Positions 1-9,251 are shown, counted from the stretch's first letter. The stretch is 64,000 bases of DNA from Microbacterium sp. MYb72 (GCF_002979415.1 NZ_PCOT01000012.1:36114-100113); one strand, 5' to 3'. Numbers and translations: made by a program. Notes: generated by a model from the letters alone, not told the origin.

Positions 1-1122
1 GCGCCGACCGTGAAGACGGCGGATTTCCAGGCGACGGCCGCTCCGGCAGCGGCCATCACCTGGCCGACGCAGGGCAGCGCGGCGGTCGGCATCCAGGGCA
101 TCGGAACGGTCGCCTCGTCGCCGGATCCGGCCGTCATCGCGAGCATCACCAAGGTGGTCAGCGTGCTCATGGTGCTGGATCAGATGCCGCTCGCCGTCGG
201 CGAGCAGGGTCCGTCCTTCTCCTTCACCAAGGCCGACAGCCAGTCGTATCTCACGTACAAGCGCAGCGACCAGTCGGCGCTCGACGTGCCCGTCGGGGGT
301 TCCCTGACGGAGTTCCAGATGCTGCAGGGCATCCTGCTCGGCTCGGCGAACAACTACATCGACCGCCTCGCGAAGGAGATCTGGGGCTCGGACAAGGCCT
401 TCGCGGACGCCGCGGCGACCTGGCTCAGAGATCGCGGCATCCAGGGCATCACGATCCTCTCGCCCTCCGGGTTCGACGAGCGCAACACGGCGACCCCCGA
501 GGCGCTGATCGCCGTGGCGGAGCGGGCGATGCAGAACCCCGTGTTCGCGGGGATCGTCGGTACGCCCTCGGTCGAGCTGCCGGGCGCCGGACTCGTGAAG
601 AACACGAACGGGATGCTGTCGGACTCCGGTGTGGTCGGTATCAAGACCGGCACCCTTCACGAGAGCTGGAATCTGCTCACCGCGAAGGACGTGGTCGTCG
701 ACGGCACGACCGTGCATCTCTACGCCTCGGTGCTCACGCAGGCCGATGACGACATGCGTCTCGCGTCGACGCGGTCCCTGTTCTCGCAGGTCGAGGACGC
801 GCTGCAGGCCGAGGCCCCCGCGGTGGCGAAGGGAACCGTCGTCGGAGAGGTGGACACCCTGTGGGGTGCGTCCACCGAGATCGTGACGGATGCCGACGCC
901 GACGTCGTGCTGTGGGACGCCGCCGCGGCGGAGGCGACGCCCGAGTTCGATCTGGGCGAGAAGAGCAAGGCGGGCGCCGAGGTCGGCACGTTGACCGTCG
1001 CCGGCCCCCTCGACACGGCGACGACGCCGCTCACTCTGAAGAAGAAGCTCGAGGGGCCCAGCGCCTGGTGGCGTCTCACCCACCCCCTGGAACTCTTCGG
1101 CCTGACCTCCGACAAGCGCTAG
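1..1122 (+). CDS. D-alanyl-D-alanine carboxypeptidase (penicillin-binding protein), 5' partial
   Basis: Cell-wall D,D-peptidase of the PBP4/PBP5 type that trims the terminal D-Ala of peptidoglycan stem peptides outside the membrane. Counting from the GTG at base 10, the three serine-peptidase motifs are visible in order: SITK (residues 45-48, nucleophile Ser and general base Lys), SAN (112-114) and KTGT (212-215). The frame stays open to base 1 and no signal peptide is present, so the true N-terminus lies left of the window and the GTG is probably internal. A C-terminal region of about 100 residues after the KTG box resembles the beta-rich tail of this family. It converges on the ABC transporter pair across a strong hairpin. 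Confidence 0.85.
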   Translation, partial: APTVKTADFQATAAPAAAITWPTQGSAAVGIQGIGTVASSPDPAVIASITKVVSVLMVLDQMPLAVGEQGPSFSFTKADSQSYLTYKRSDQSALDVPVGGSLTEFQMLQGILLGSANNYIDRLAKEIWGSDKAFADAAATWLRDRGIQGITILSPSGFDERNTATPEALIAVAERAMQNPVFAGIVGTPSVELPGAGLVKNTNGMLSDSGVVGIKTGTLHESWNLLTAKDVVVDGTTVHLYASVLTQADDDMRLASTRSLFSQVEDALQAEAPAVAKGTVVGEVDTLWGASTEIVTDADADVVLWDAAAAEATPEFDLGEKSKAGAEVGTLTVAGPLDTATTPLTLKKKLEGPSAWWRLTHPLELFGLTSDKR

Positions 1123-1150
1123 TCGGAGCCAGGCACACAAACCCAGGGCC

Positions 1151-1237
1151 CACGGCCCCAGAGCGCACGGCCCCAGAGCACGCGAAAGCCCCAGACGCAC
1201 CACTCCCGGGACACAACCCTGAGCACGCGAAAGCCCC
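1151..1237. repeat. short direct repeats in a 3' intergenic region
   Basis: A 15-base unit reading cacggccccagagc plus one base occurs twice in tandem (1151-1165, 1166-1180). A 17-base unit gagcacgcgaaagcccc occurs at 1176-1192 and again at 1221-1237, the second copy running into the left arm of the terminator hairpin. This looks like partial duplication of the terminator region. Confidence 0.6.
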
Positions 1238-1265
1238 GCCCCGAGTGACCGGGGCGGGGCTTTCG
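1228..1265. terminator. bidirectional terminator hairpin
   Basis: A perfect 15-bp stem (1228-1242 with 1251-1265) and an 8-base loop lie between two converging genes. The arms read cgaaagccccgcccc and its complement, so each direction ends in a short T-rich flank. It would serve both the carboxypeptidase and the ABC transporter operon. Confidence 0.8.
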
Positions 1266-1273
1266 CAGTGAAC

Positions 1274-3529
1274 TCAGGCCCTGTTGTCGCCGGAGTCCGA
1301 ACGCTCGATGAGCGACTCCGCCGAGGCGACCTCCGCTGCCGGGCTCTGCGCGCCGACCGAGGCGCCGACGCGCGCGGCATCCGCCTCGGCCTCGGCGTCG
1401 CCGGTGACGACCACGGGGGTCGTTCCGGTGAGCGCCGCTTCGGCGTCGATGTCGGCCGCGGCCTGCTCGAACTGCGACTGGTACAGACGCCAGTAGGCGC
1501 CCTGCGCGGCGATGAGCTCGTCGTGCGTGCCCTTCTCCACGATGTCGCCGTGCTCCATCACGAGGATGAGGTCGGCGTCACGGATGGTCGACAGGCGGTG
1601 CGCGATGACGAAGGACGTGCGTCCTTCTCGGAGCGCCGCCATCGCGTGCTGCAGCAGCAGCTCGGTGCGGGTGTCGACCGCCGATGTCGCCTCATCGAGG
1701 ATGAGGATCGACGGCTGCGCGACGAACGCCCTGGCGATGGTGATGAGCTGGCGTTCGCCCGCCGAGACGTTCGACGCGTCTTCGTCGAGGACCGTGTCGT
1801 AGCCCTCGGGGAGAGCGTGCACGAACCGGTCGACGTACGTCGCCTTCGCGGCGGCGAGCACCTCGTCGTCGGTCGCCGTGGAGCGGCCGTAGCGGATGTT
1901 CTCGCGGATGCTCCCGGCGAACAGCCACGGATCCTGCAGCACCATTCCGGTGCGCGAGCGCAGGTCGTCGCGTGCCATGTCCGCGATGTCCTGCCCGTCG
2001 AGCAGGATGCGTCCGCCGCTGAGCTCGTAGAACCGCATGATCAGGTTGACCAGCGTGGTCTTTCCCGCGCCGGTCGGGCCGACGATCGCGACGGTCTGCC
2101 CTGGCTCGACCTGGAACGACAGGTCGGTGATGAGCGGACGGTCCTCCGAGTAGGAGAACGCGACGTTCTCGAACTCGATGACGCCCTTGCCGTCGACGAC
2201 CGTGGGGGCGTCGTCGGCATCCGGCTCCTGCTCGTCTTCGTCGAGCAGCTGGAAGACGCGCTCCGCGGAGGCGGTTCCCGACTGCACGACCGCTGCCATG
2301 CCGCCGAGCTCTGCCAGCGGCTGGGAGAACTGCTGCGAGTACTGGATGAACGCCTGCACGTCGCCGAGGCGCAGCTGGCCGTTGGCGACCATGAGGCCAC
2401 CCAGCACCGCGAGGGCGGCGTAGCTGAGGCTGCCGACGAAGGTCATCGCGGGCATGATGATGCCCGAGAGGAACTGCGCCTTGAACGCCGACTGGAACAG
2501 CTCCTCGTTCTCGACCTGGAACTTGTCGAGAGCGTCCTGCTCGCGTCCGAAGACCTTGACCAGCGCGTGGCCGGAGAAGGCCTCCTCGACACGGGCGTTC
2601 AGGCGTCCGACCTTGCGCCACTGCTGGCCGAAGGCCTTCTGCGAACGCGGACCGATGACGCCGAAGATGACGCCCATCAGCGGGAGCGCGATCAGGGCGA
2701 CGAGCGCGAGCTGCCACGAGATCGAGAACATCATGATCAGTACGCCGACCACCGTGAGCACGGAGGTGAGGGCGCCGGACAGCGACTGCTGCATGGTCTG
2801 CGTGATGTTGTCGATGTCGTTCGTGACCCGCGAGATCAGTTCACCTCGCTGCACCTTGTCGAAGTACGACAGGGGCAGACGGTTGATCTTCGCCTCGACG
2901 TCTTCGCGCAGGCGCCACATGGTGCGCACCATGATGACGTTGATGACGTAGCCCTGGATCCAGCTGAGGAGCGCGGCGAGCACGTAGATCGCCAGCACCG
3001 CGAGGATGATCCAGCGCATGGCCTCGAAGTCGATGCCGTCGCCGACCTTGAAGTCGCGCATCGCGGCGACCTGGTTGGCGAAGTCGTCCTGGCCGAACTG
3101 GCGCAGCTGCTCCACGACCTCGCTCTTCGGGGTCCCTGCGGGGAACCCGGGGAACGTGTCGGTCTTGCGTCCCAGTTCGTTGGAGAAGAAGCCCGCGTAG
3201 ACGAGGTTGGTCGCCTCGGCGAGGACCTTCGGGGCCGCGACGGAGAGGAAGACGCCGATGGCGCCGAGGATCGACACGAACACGAACCAGACGGCGGAGG
3301 GCTTGAGGAGCCCGATCATCCGCTTGAAGCTCGGGCCGAAGTTGTCGGCCTTGCCCGGCGCGACGCTGTCCCAGTCCCCCGAGTTCTGACGGGCCTGCTC
3401 GGCGAGCTCGGCCTCGTACTTCTCCTCCTCGGTGAGCTCGGGCTCGACGGTCGCGGCGGCCTTGGCCGCCGCCATGCGCTCCCGACGGCTCTGCGGCTTC
3501 TCGGGAGTCGACGGGTTCTGCGCGCTCAT
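1274..3529 (-). CDS. ABC exporter half-transporter, subunit with the consensus ATP site (751 aa)
   Basis: Membrane domain (about residues 60-420, six helices) fused to a nucleotide-binding domain, one half of a multidrug/lipid-type type IV exporter. Walker A is GPTGAGKTT with Lys490, the catalytic Glu is E613 in LILDEATSAVD, and the switch His is H644 in IAHRLST. Its signature reads VSAGERQ instead of LSGGQ. The partner gene overlaps the start by four bases (ATGA) and has the reciprocal defects, so the two form a heterodimer with one degenerate ATP site. About 50 N-terminal residues are charged and a 60-residue Ala/acid-rich tail follows the ATPase. The substrate cannot be told from sequence. 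Confidence 0.92.
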   Translation of the reverse strand: MSAQNPSTPEKPQSRRERMAAAKAAATVEPELTEEEKYEAELAEQARQNSGDWDSVAPGKADNFGPSFKRMIGLLKPSAVWFVFVSILGAIGVFLSVAAPKVLAEATNLVYAGFFSNELGRKTDTFPGFPAGTPKSEVVEQLRQFGQDDFANQVAAMRDFKVGDGIDFEAMRWIILAVLAIYVLAALLSWIQGYVINVIMVRTMWRLREDVEAKINRLPLSYFDKVQRGELISRVTNDIDNITQTMQQSLSGALTSVLTVVGVLIMMFSISWQLALVALIALPLMGVIFGVIGPRSQKAFGQQWRKVGRLNARVEEAFSGHALVKVFGREQDALDKFQVENEELFQSAFKAQFLSGIIMPAMTFVGSLSYAALAVLGGLMVANGQLRLGDVQAFIQYSQQFSQPLAELGGMAAVVQSGTASAERVFQLLDEDEQEPDADDAPTVVDGKGVIEFENVAFSYSEDRPLITDLSFQVEPGQTVAIVGPTGAGKTTLVNLIMRFYELSGGRILLDGQDIADMARDDLRSRTGMVLQDPWLFAGSIRENIRYGRSTATDDEVLAAAKATYVDRFVHALPEGYDTVLDEDASNVSAGERQLITIARAFVAQPSILILDEATSAVDTRTELLLQHAMAALREGRTSFVIAHRLSTIRDADLILVMEHGDIVEKGTHDELIAAQGAYWRLYQSQFEQAAADIDAEAALTGTTPVVVTGDAEAEADAARVGASVGAQSPAAEVASAESLIERSDSGDNRA

Positions 3530-5253
3530 GCGTCCACCCCCAGCTGCGACTCGACGATCTCGCGGTACGTGTCGTTGGTCTCGAGCAGCTCCTCGTGGGT
3601 GCCCACGCCGACCATGGTTCCTCCTTCAAGGACGACGATGCGATCGGCATCCGTGATCGTCGAGACGCGCTGCGCGACGACGATCTTCGTGACGTGCGGG
3701 AGCTCCCGCCACAGCGCCTGCCTCAGGCGAGCGTCTGTGGTGAGATCGAGCGCCGAGAACGAGTCGTCGAAGACGAGGATCTGCGGCTGGTGCACGATCG
3801 CACGGGCGATGGCGAGACGCTGGCGCTGACCGCCCGAGACGTTCGTGCCACCCTGGGCGATGCGCGAGTTCAGCCCATCGGGCATCTCCTCGACGAAGTC
3901 GCGCCCCTGTGCGATCTCCAGCGCATGCCAGAGCTCTTCATCGGTGGCGTCCTCACGGCCGTAGCGAAGGTTCGACGCCACGGTGCCCGTGAAGAGGAAC
4001 GGACGCTGGGGCACCAGGCCGATGCTCTGCCACAGCGCGTCGACGTCGGCTTCGCGCACGTCGGTCCCACCCACGAAGGCGGCGCCTCCGGTGACGTCGA
4101 AGAGCCGAGGGATCAGGGAGACGAGCGTCGTCTTGCCCGCACCGGTGGATCCGACGATCGCGACGGTCTCCCCCGGTTCCGCGGCGAAGCTGATGCCGTG
4201 CAGGACAGGCGACTCCGCACCGGGGTAGGTGAACTCGACGGCGTCGAAGGCCACGGCTCCGGGGACGGGGAAGTCGCTGACGCCGTGCTCGGGGCGCGTC
4301 ATGCTCGACGTCGAGTCGAGGACCTCGCCGACGCGCTCGGCCGAGACGGCGGCGCGCGGGATCATCATCGCCATGAAGCTCGACATGATGACACCCATCA
4401 TGATCTGGCCGATGTACTGCATGAACGCGAAGAGCGTGCCGATCTCGACGGTGCCCGAGTTGACCTCGATGCCGCCGAACCAGATCACCGCGACGACCGT
4501 GACGTTGAGCACGAGCATGAACAGCGGGAACAGGAGCACGAAGAGGGAGCCGATCTTGCGGCCGACCACCATGATGTCGGTGTTCGCGCCGCGGAAGCGC
4601 TCCTCTTCGATCTCCTCGCGCACGAAGGCGCGCACGACGCGGACGCCGGTGAGCTGCTCGCGCATGATGCGGTTGACGTTGTCGATCTTCTTCTGCATGC
4701 TCCGGAACAGCGGCACCATGCGGCTGATGATCAGGAGGGCGATGATCAGCATGACCGGGACGGAGACGGCGATCAGCCAGCTCAGGCTGGCGTTCGTCAC
4801 GACGGCCATGATGATGCCGCCGATGGCGAGCAGAGGCGCGGTGACGAACATCGTCGCGCCCATCATGGCGAGCATCTGGACCTGCTGCACGTCGTTCGTG
4901 TTGCGGGTGATCAGTGAGCCGGCGCCGAACTGCGAGACCTCGCGCTCGGAGAATCCGCTCACCTTGGCGAAGACGTCGGCGCGGATGTCACGGCCGGCCC
5001 CCATGGCGGCCCTGGCGGCGAAGTAGGTCGCGATGACGGACGCGACGATCTGGCCGAGCGAGACGACGAGCATGAACAGGCCGGTGCGCCAGATGTACGC
5101 GGTGTCGCCCTGGGCGACGCCCTGGTCGATGAGGTCTTTGTTCAGGTTCGGCAGGTACAGCGACGCGAGGGCGCTGGCGAACTGGAACACCAGGACGCCG
5201 ACGAGCAGCCATCGATATCGGGAGAGATAGCGGACGAGGATTTTTCCCAGCAC
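3526..5253 (-). CDS. ABC exporter half-transporter, subunit with the degenerate ATP site (575 aa)
   Basis: Partner of the downstream exporter gene. Six membrane helices (about residues 15-290) precede the ATPase domain. Walker A GSTGAGKTT contains Lys374 and the signature NVSGGQRQ is canonical, but the catalytic Walker B Glu is replaced by Asp (D497 in VFDDSFSALD) and the switch His by Gln (Q528 in VVAQRVST). This is the known pattern of heterodimeric exporters such as TM287/288, where one site is non-hydrolytic. I chose the GTG at 5253 because AAGGAAG lies seven bases upstream; the frame can be read from an upstream ATG at 5328, but that adds 25 unremarkable residues without a ribosome site. 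Confidence 0.88.
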   Translation of the reverse strand: MLGKILVRYLSRYRWLLVGVLVFQFASALASLYLPNLNKDLIDQGVAQGDTAYIWRTGLFMLVVSLGQIVASVIATYFAARAAMGAGRDIRADVFAKVSGFSEREVSQFGAGSLITRNTNDVQQVQMLAMMGATMFVTAPLLAIGGIIMAVVTNASLSWLIAVSVPVMLIIALLIISRMVPLFRSMQKKIDNVNRIMREQLTGVRVVRAFVREEIEEERFRGANTDIMVVGRKIGSLFVLLFPLFMLVLNVTVVAVIWFGGIEVNSGTVEIGTLFAFMQYIGQIMMGVIMSSFMAMMIPRAAVSAERVGEVLDSTSSMTRPEHGVSDFPVPGAVAFDAVEFTYPGAESPVLHGISFAAEPGETVAIVGSTGAGKTTLVSLIPRLFDVTGGAAFVGGTDVREADVDALWQSIGLVPQRPFLFTGTVASNLRYGREDATDEELWHALEIAQGRDFVEEMPDGLNSRIAQGGTNVSGGQRQRLAIARAIVHQPQILVFDDSFSALDLTTDARLRQALWRELPHVTKIVVAQRVSTITDADRIVVLEGGTMVGVGTHEELLETNDTYREIVESQLGVDA

Positions 5254-5443
5254 AGGCGGACTTCCTTGAGGGGTTGGAACAGCGGATTTCTCGGCTGGCG
5301 GATGCCGACCGACAATCAGCCGCATCACAGATTGTCACGTGCCACGGACATTCGCATCCCCCTGAGGGGGGACCTTCGCTCACAGCGAACCTTATTTCGC
5401 TGCGGTCTGCGGTTTGTGCACTCGGGAGAACAACGGGACCGAT

Positions 5444-6505
5444 TCAGAACAGGGGGTGCTCCGGCACGTACGCCCGCGCGTCGGCTCCGGCATCCGGTGC
5501 CAGTTCGGCGATGGTCGGCGGGTTCCACTTCGGGTTGCGGTCCTTGTCGACCAGCTGCGCGCGGATGCCCTCCACGAGGTCGGGGTGCTCGTTCACGAAC
5601 CACAGCACCCTGCGGTACTCGCCCTCCAGCGCCGCGCGCAGACCGGGGAGGTCCCTGGCCTCGCGGACCGCGTCGAGCGTGACGGCGAGACCGGTGGGGG
5701 CGAGGCCCTCCAGCAGGTCGGCGATCGCTGCGGCATCCGTTGTGCCCTGCGCCTTCAGACGCTCGACGATCTCGGCGACCGACGGTGCGGAGAACGCCTC
5801 GTCGATCCACTCGCGCGATGCGGGCAGGGCCGACGGCTCTGGTGTCTCGTCGAAGAGCAGCACGATCTCCGCCGGCCCGGTCGGATCGGCACGGTAGGCG
5901 AGGGCCTCGCGCAGCGCCTCCAGCCGGTCGGAGGGCACGAAGTGGTCGGCGAAGCCGAGGTAGACGGCATCCGCGGCGTTCATGGTGCCGCCGGTGAGGC
6001 CGAAGTACTCCCCGAAGCGGCCGGGGGCGCGCCCGAGCAGCCAGGTGCCGCCGACATCGGGAGTGAATCCGATGCGGGTCTCCGGCATCGCCAGGGTCGA
6101 GCGCTCGGTGACGATGCGGATCGCCGCGTGACCGGCGAGGCCGATGCCGCCGCCCATCGTGATGCCGTCGGCGATCGCCACGACCGGCTTGGGGTACTCG
6201 GCGATCATCGCGTTCAGGGCGTACTCGGCCCGGAAGAACTGCGCGGTCTCCTCCGCCTTCCCCGCGACGATCTGCGCGTGCAGCGCACGGACGTCCCCTC
6301 CGGCGCACAGGCCCCGCTCGCCTTCGCCGTCCAGGACGACGATCTGCACATCGGTGTCGTCGCGCCAGGCGTCGAGGGCCGCTGTCAGCTGCACGATCAT
6401 GTCGTGGTCGAGGGCGTTGATCGCCTCAGGGCGGTTGAGCGTGAGCCGCCCGAGGGCTCCTTCGGTGCGGACGAGAACGCGCGGAGCAACGGTGGGATCG
6501 GTCAC
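5444..6505 (-). CDS. enoyl-CoA hydratase/isomerase family protein, 3-hydroxyisobutyryl-CoA hydrolase-like
   Basis: 353-residue crotonase-fold protein. The length, the oxyanion-hole segments (CAGGDVRAL near residue 68 and MGGGIGLAGHAA near 122), the stretch PETRIGFTPDVGG and the C-terminal signature KDRNPKWNP match 3-hydroxyisobutyryl-CoA hydrolases of valine degradation, which release free 3-hydroxyisobutyrate from its CoA ester. Plain enoyl-CoA hydratases are about 260 residues and lack this tail. It stands alone, with no other valine-degradation gene in the window. The GTG start is preceded at seven bases by TAGCCT rather than a ribosome site, which suggests a leaderless message. Confidence 0.85.
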   Translation of the reverse strand: MTDPTVAPRVLVRTEGALGRLTLNRPEAINALDHDMIVQLTAALDAWRDDTDVQIVVLDGEGERGLCAGGDVRALHAQIVAGKAEETAQFFRAEYALNAMIAEYPKPVVAIADGITMGGGIGLAGHAAIRIVTERSTLAMPETRIGFTPDVGGTWLLGRAPGRFGEYFGLTGGTMNAADAVYLGFADHFVPSDRLEALREALAYRADPTGPAEIVLLFDETPEPSALPASREWIDEAFSAPSVAEIVERLKAQGTTDAAAIADLLEGLAPTGLAVTLDAVREARDLPGLRAALEGEYRRVLWFVNEHPDLVEGIRAQLVDKDRNPKWNPPTIAELAPDAGADARAYVPEHPLF

Positions 6506-6512
6506 GAGAGCC

Positions 6513-6518
6513 AGGCTA
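6513..6518 (-). promoter_or_regulatory. candidate -10 element (TAGCCT), leaderless start
   Basis: TAGCCT fits the actinobacterial TANNNT -10 and ends seven bases before the GTG at 6505, which would put the first transcribed base at or next to the start codon. No ribosome site is present. Inference from spacing only. Confidence 0.5.
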
Positions 6519-6615
6519 CTCCCGTTTCCGAGGCGCCCTTTTCACCGGGAAATGCGCGATCCTGCGGCTTTTCCGGCAGGATAGACAGAACTGCCCATGC
6601 AAGGAGAGGTCGCGG

Positions 6616-8724
6616 ATGCCCGACGGACAGGTGCTCGAGTTCACGCGCGTCACGAAGCGTTTCAACGATGTGACGGCGGTGTCCGACTTCTCCGCTCGGG
6701 TCGAGCCCGGTGTCGTGACCGCTTTCCTCGGCCCGAACGGAGCCGGCAAGACGACCTCGCTGCGCATCCTGCTCGGCCAGGTGCGCCCGACCAGCGGTAC
6801 GGCCACGATCGGCGGCGTGCCCTATGCAGACCTGCGCACCCCGTTGCGCACGATCGGCTCGGTGCTCGAGGAGACGGTCTACCGCCCTCGGCGCACCGCG
6901 GCCAGGCAGCTGACCATCGCCGCGAAGGCCAACGGCATCCCCCTCTCCCGTGTCGACGAGGTGCTCGCGCTCGTGGGCCTCGACGGTGAGGGCGAGGGCC
7001 GTATCGGCAGCTTCTCCCTCGGGATGCGGCAGCGCCTCAGCGTCGCGCACGCCCTGCTCGGCGACGCCGGAACCCTCGTCTTCGACGAGCCGGCCAACGG
7101 CCTCGACCCCGAGGGCATCCGCTGGATGCGCCTGCTGATGCGCCGTCTGGCCGATGAGGGGCGCACCGTCCTCGTCTCCTCGCACGTGCTGAGCGAGGTC
7201 GAGCAGGTCGCCGATCACGTGCTCGTGCTGTCGAAGGGCCGGCTGGTCCTGTCCAGCGGCATCGAGAGCCTCGCCGACCCCGCAGCCGGTTCGGTGGTGG
7301 TGGATGCCGCGGATCGCGCCGCTCTCACCTCCGCCCTCGCCGCCGCAGGGTTCGAGGTCGAGGTGCTGCGCTCGGGTCTCACCGTGCGCGGCGGAGACGC
7401 CAAGACCGTCGGATCGGTCGCAGCGGCCGCCGGCGTCGCGCTGAGCACCCTCGTGCAGCGAGGACCGACGCTGGAGGATGTGTTCATCGAGCTCGTGCGC
7501 GGAGGCAAGCTCGCGCCGCACGCCGAGGCCGTCGCCTCGCAGCTCGTGCTCCCCGAGGCGCCCGCGTCGGCCGCGGACGACGCCGCCGAGGAGACTCCCG
7601 CCGCCGAAGCCCCCGTCGACGAGGAGTCCGCCGAGTATCCCTCCGCCGAGGACGTGCTGCCGCTGGAGGCCGAGTCCGTTCCCGGAGACCCGCTGGCCGC
7701 CGCCGTGCTGACCGCCGGCGCGGGAGCGGCGATCGCCGAGGCCTCCTCTACGGAGGATGCGGCCGATGCCGCCTCCGACGCGGTCGACGCCGCAGCGGAC
7801 GCCGAGGATGCCGCAGCCGATGTCGATCACGCGGCCGCTGAGCTCGGGTACGCCGCAGAGGCAGCGGATGCCGAGGACACGGCCGATGCGGCCGACGACG
7901 CGACAGACGACGACGCGACAGACGACGACGCTGACACCGGCTCCGCAGAGGCGGAGGGCGAGGTCGCCGAGTCGACCGAGACAGAAGAGGCACCCGCTGC
8001 AGACGTCGCCGGAGGACCCTCGTTCGACGAGATCCTGTTCGGCACCGCGTCTGCCGACGCCGGCGAGACGGCCACCGAGCCGCACGATGCCGACGAGGGC
8101 GCCGAGCACTCCGGCCTCGAGGTCTTCGAGGGCCTCGACTCCTCGGAGGAGATGACCGCAGAGTCCGAGTCCGAGTCCGAGGCATCCGACACCGAAGCAA
8201 CGGAATCCGAAGCGTCGGAGACCACGGGCGACGAAGCGTCGGAGACTGTGGGCGACGAGGGGTCGGAAACCGCGAGCGAAGAGGATGCCGACCCTCGGGC
8301 GGCAGCCGTCTCGTCGATGCTCGCCGCCGCGGCTCGCGCCTACTACGAGGATGAGCCGAAGGACTACCCCTTCGGCGAGGCGCCCACGGGCGATGAGCAG
8401 GGGCAGGACGAGGGCGCGCACTGGTCGGTCGCCACGACCGGAGTGATCGACGCCGTTCCTACCGCTGACGGCGGAGGCTCCGCCGAGGGCGACCAGGCCT
8501 CCGACCACCACGAGCACGAGGGCCACGAGCACGAAGGTGAGCACCACGAGGGCGAGAACCACGAAGGCGAGCACCACGAAGGCGAGCACCCCGAGGGTGA
8601 GCACCCCGAGGGCGAGAACCACGAAGGTGACAACCACGAGGGCGAGAACCACGAGGGCGAGGGCCAGGAGCACCACGAGGCCGAGCACCACGACGGTGAG
8701 CACCACGACCACCACCACGGCTGA
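6616..8724 (+). CDS. ABC transporter ATPase with a long acidic, His-rich C-terminal tail (702 aa)
   Basis: Residues 1-300 are a CcmA-type ABC ATPase: Walker A GPNGAGKTT (Lys45), signature SLGMRQ (134-139), Walker B VFDEP (Glu158), switch His190, and the usual beta-rich domain ending at LEDVFIELVRGG. The remaining 400 residues are low complexity. About 305-620 is rich in Ala, Asp and Glu and predicted disordered; the last 70 residues are five-residue repeats of the EGEHH/EGENH/EGEHP kind and end in HHDHHHG, a plausible Zn, Ni or Cu binding tract. Family members usually stop near residue 300 and sit beside a permease gene; none is adjacent here. A good ribosome site (AAGGAGAGG) precedes the ATG. 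Role in metal sensing or storage is inference. Confidence 0.82.
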   Translation: MPDGQVLEFTRVTKRFNDVTAVSDFSARVEPGVVTAFLGPNGAGKTTSLRILLGQVRPTSGTATIGGVPYADLRTPLRTIGSVLEETVYRPRRTAARQLTIAAKANGIPLSRVDEVLALVGLDGEGEGRIGSFSLGMRQRLSVAHALLGDAGTLVFDEPANGLDPEGIRWMRLLMRRLADEGRTVLVSSHVLSEVEQVADHVLVLSKGRLVLSSGIESLADPAAGSVVVDAADRAALTSALAAAGFEVEVLRSGLTVRGGDAKTVGSVAAAAGVALSTLVQRGPTLEDVFIELVRGGKLAPHAEAVASQLVLPEAPASAADDAAEETPAAEAPVDEESAEYPSAEDVLPLEAESVPGDPLAAAVLTAGAGAAIAEASSTEDAADAASDAVDAAADAEDAAADVDHAAAELGYAAEAADAEDTADAADDATDDDATDDDADTGSAEAEGEVAESTETEEAPAADVAGGPSFDEILFGTASADAGETATEPHDADEGAEHSGLEVFEGLDSSEEMTAESESESEASDTEATESEASETTGDEASETVGDEGSETASEEDADPRAAAVSSMLAAAARAYYEDEPKDYPFGEAPTGDEQGQDEGAHWSVATTGVIDAVPTADGGGSAEGDQASDHHEHEGHEHEGEHHEGENHEGEHHEGEHPEGEHPEGENHEGDNHEGENHEGEGQEHHEAEHHDGEHHDHHHG
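8531..8670 (+). repeat. 15-bp in-frame coding repeats (His/Glu/Gly pentapeptides)
   Basis: About nine degenerate copies of a 15-base unit such as gagggcgagaaccac or gaaggcgagcaccac code for EGEHH-like pentapeptides at the end of the ABC ATPase. Copies differ mainly at synonymous positions and at the fourth and fifth residues (H/N/P), so the tract is old enough to have diverged but can still slip in frame. Confidence 0.75.
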
Positions 8725-8734
8725 ACGCCGCTGA

Positions 8735-8779
8735 CACGACGAACCCCTCCTGCCTGCGGGCATGGAGAGGTTCGTCGTG
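8735..8779. terminator. bidirectional terminator hairpin
   Basis: A 16-bp stem with one mismatch (8735-8750 with 8764-8779) encloses a second small stem (tgcc/ggca). It separates the convergent ABC ATPase and the PH-like gene and has no other obvious role. Confidence 0.75.
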
Positions 8780-8801
8780 TGAAGCGGAGTCTCTGACGAG
8801 G

Positions 8802-9251
8802 TCAGGCGGGCCGCGGACGGATCACGGGACGGCGGCTTCCCTTGGACACCGGGACCGGAGCGGTCGCGACGATCTCCTCGACGTCGGCGGGCTCGTCGGA
8901 CACGTCCAGACGGAGCGCCTGGGTCAGCGCGAGACCGTGGCTCGTCGTCAGGATGAGCCGGCGGTACTCGTGGTCTCCGTCGAGATCGATGACGACGCTC
9001 GGGCGCCGCCTGCGGATCAGGACGAAGTCGAGGCTGCCCGCGGTCTTCCAGGTTCCCGCGGCGAGCACTCCCGGGATGTGCGTGCCGGGGTTCGGCACTC
9101 CACGGAGCCACGTCCACGCGTCATCGGTGAGCTGCACCTTGGCGATGGTCTCGCGCTCGATGCGGATGTTGTCGCGGTGGAAGCTCGCGGCGCGCTCGAT
9201 CGGCGAGAGCACGATCTCGAGTTGCGTCTGGTCCAGCAGCAACGTCACCAT
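8802..9251 (-). CDS. hypothetical protein, PH-like beta-rich fold suspected (149 aa)
   Basis: No family recognised with certainty. The protein has no signal peptide or membrane helix. Its strand-rich pattern, with a Trp-rich middle (DDAWTWLRGVPNPGTH) and a stretch RRRRPSVVIDLDG, resembles small actinobacterial bacterial-PH-like proteins of unknown function. The last 20 residues are Arg/Pro-rich. The ATG at 9251 lies six bases after CAGACT, a pattern repeated before other genes here, so the message may lack a leader. Gene is single, converging with the His-tailed ABC ATPase. Confidence 0.65.
   Translation of the reverse strand: MVTLLLDQTQLEIVLSPIERAASFHRDNIRIERETIAKVQLTDDAWTWLRGVPNPGTHIPGVLAAGTWKTAGSLDFVLIRRRRPSVVIDLDGDHEYRRLILTTSHGLALTQALRLDVSDEPADVEEIVATAPVPVSKGSRRPVIRPRPA

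Noticed and set aside
1268..3829. 853-codon rightward open frame, and similar long frames at 6502-9117 (-), 46844-49996 (-) and 54712-58218 (-)
   Set aside because: They lie opposite genes with clear motifs and give Arg/Asp/Val-rich or repetitive products without domains; long shadow frames are expected at this GC content.
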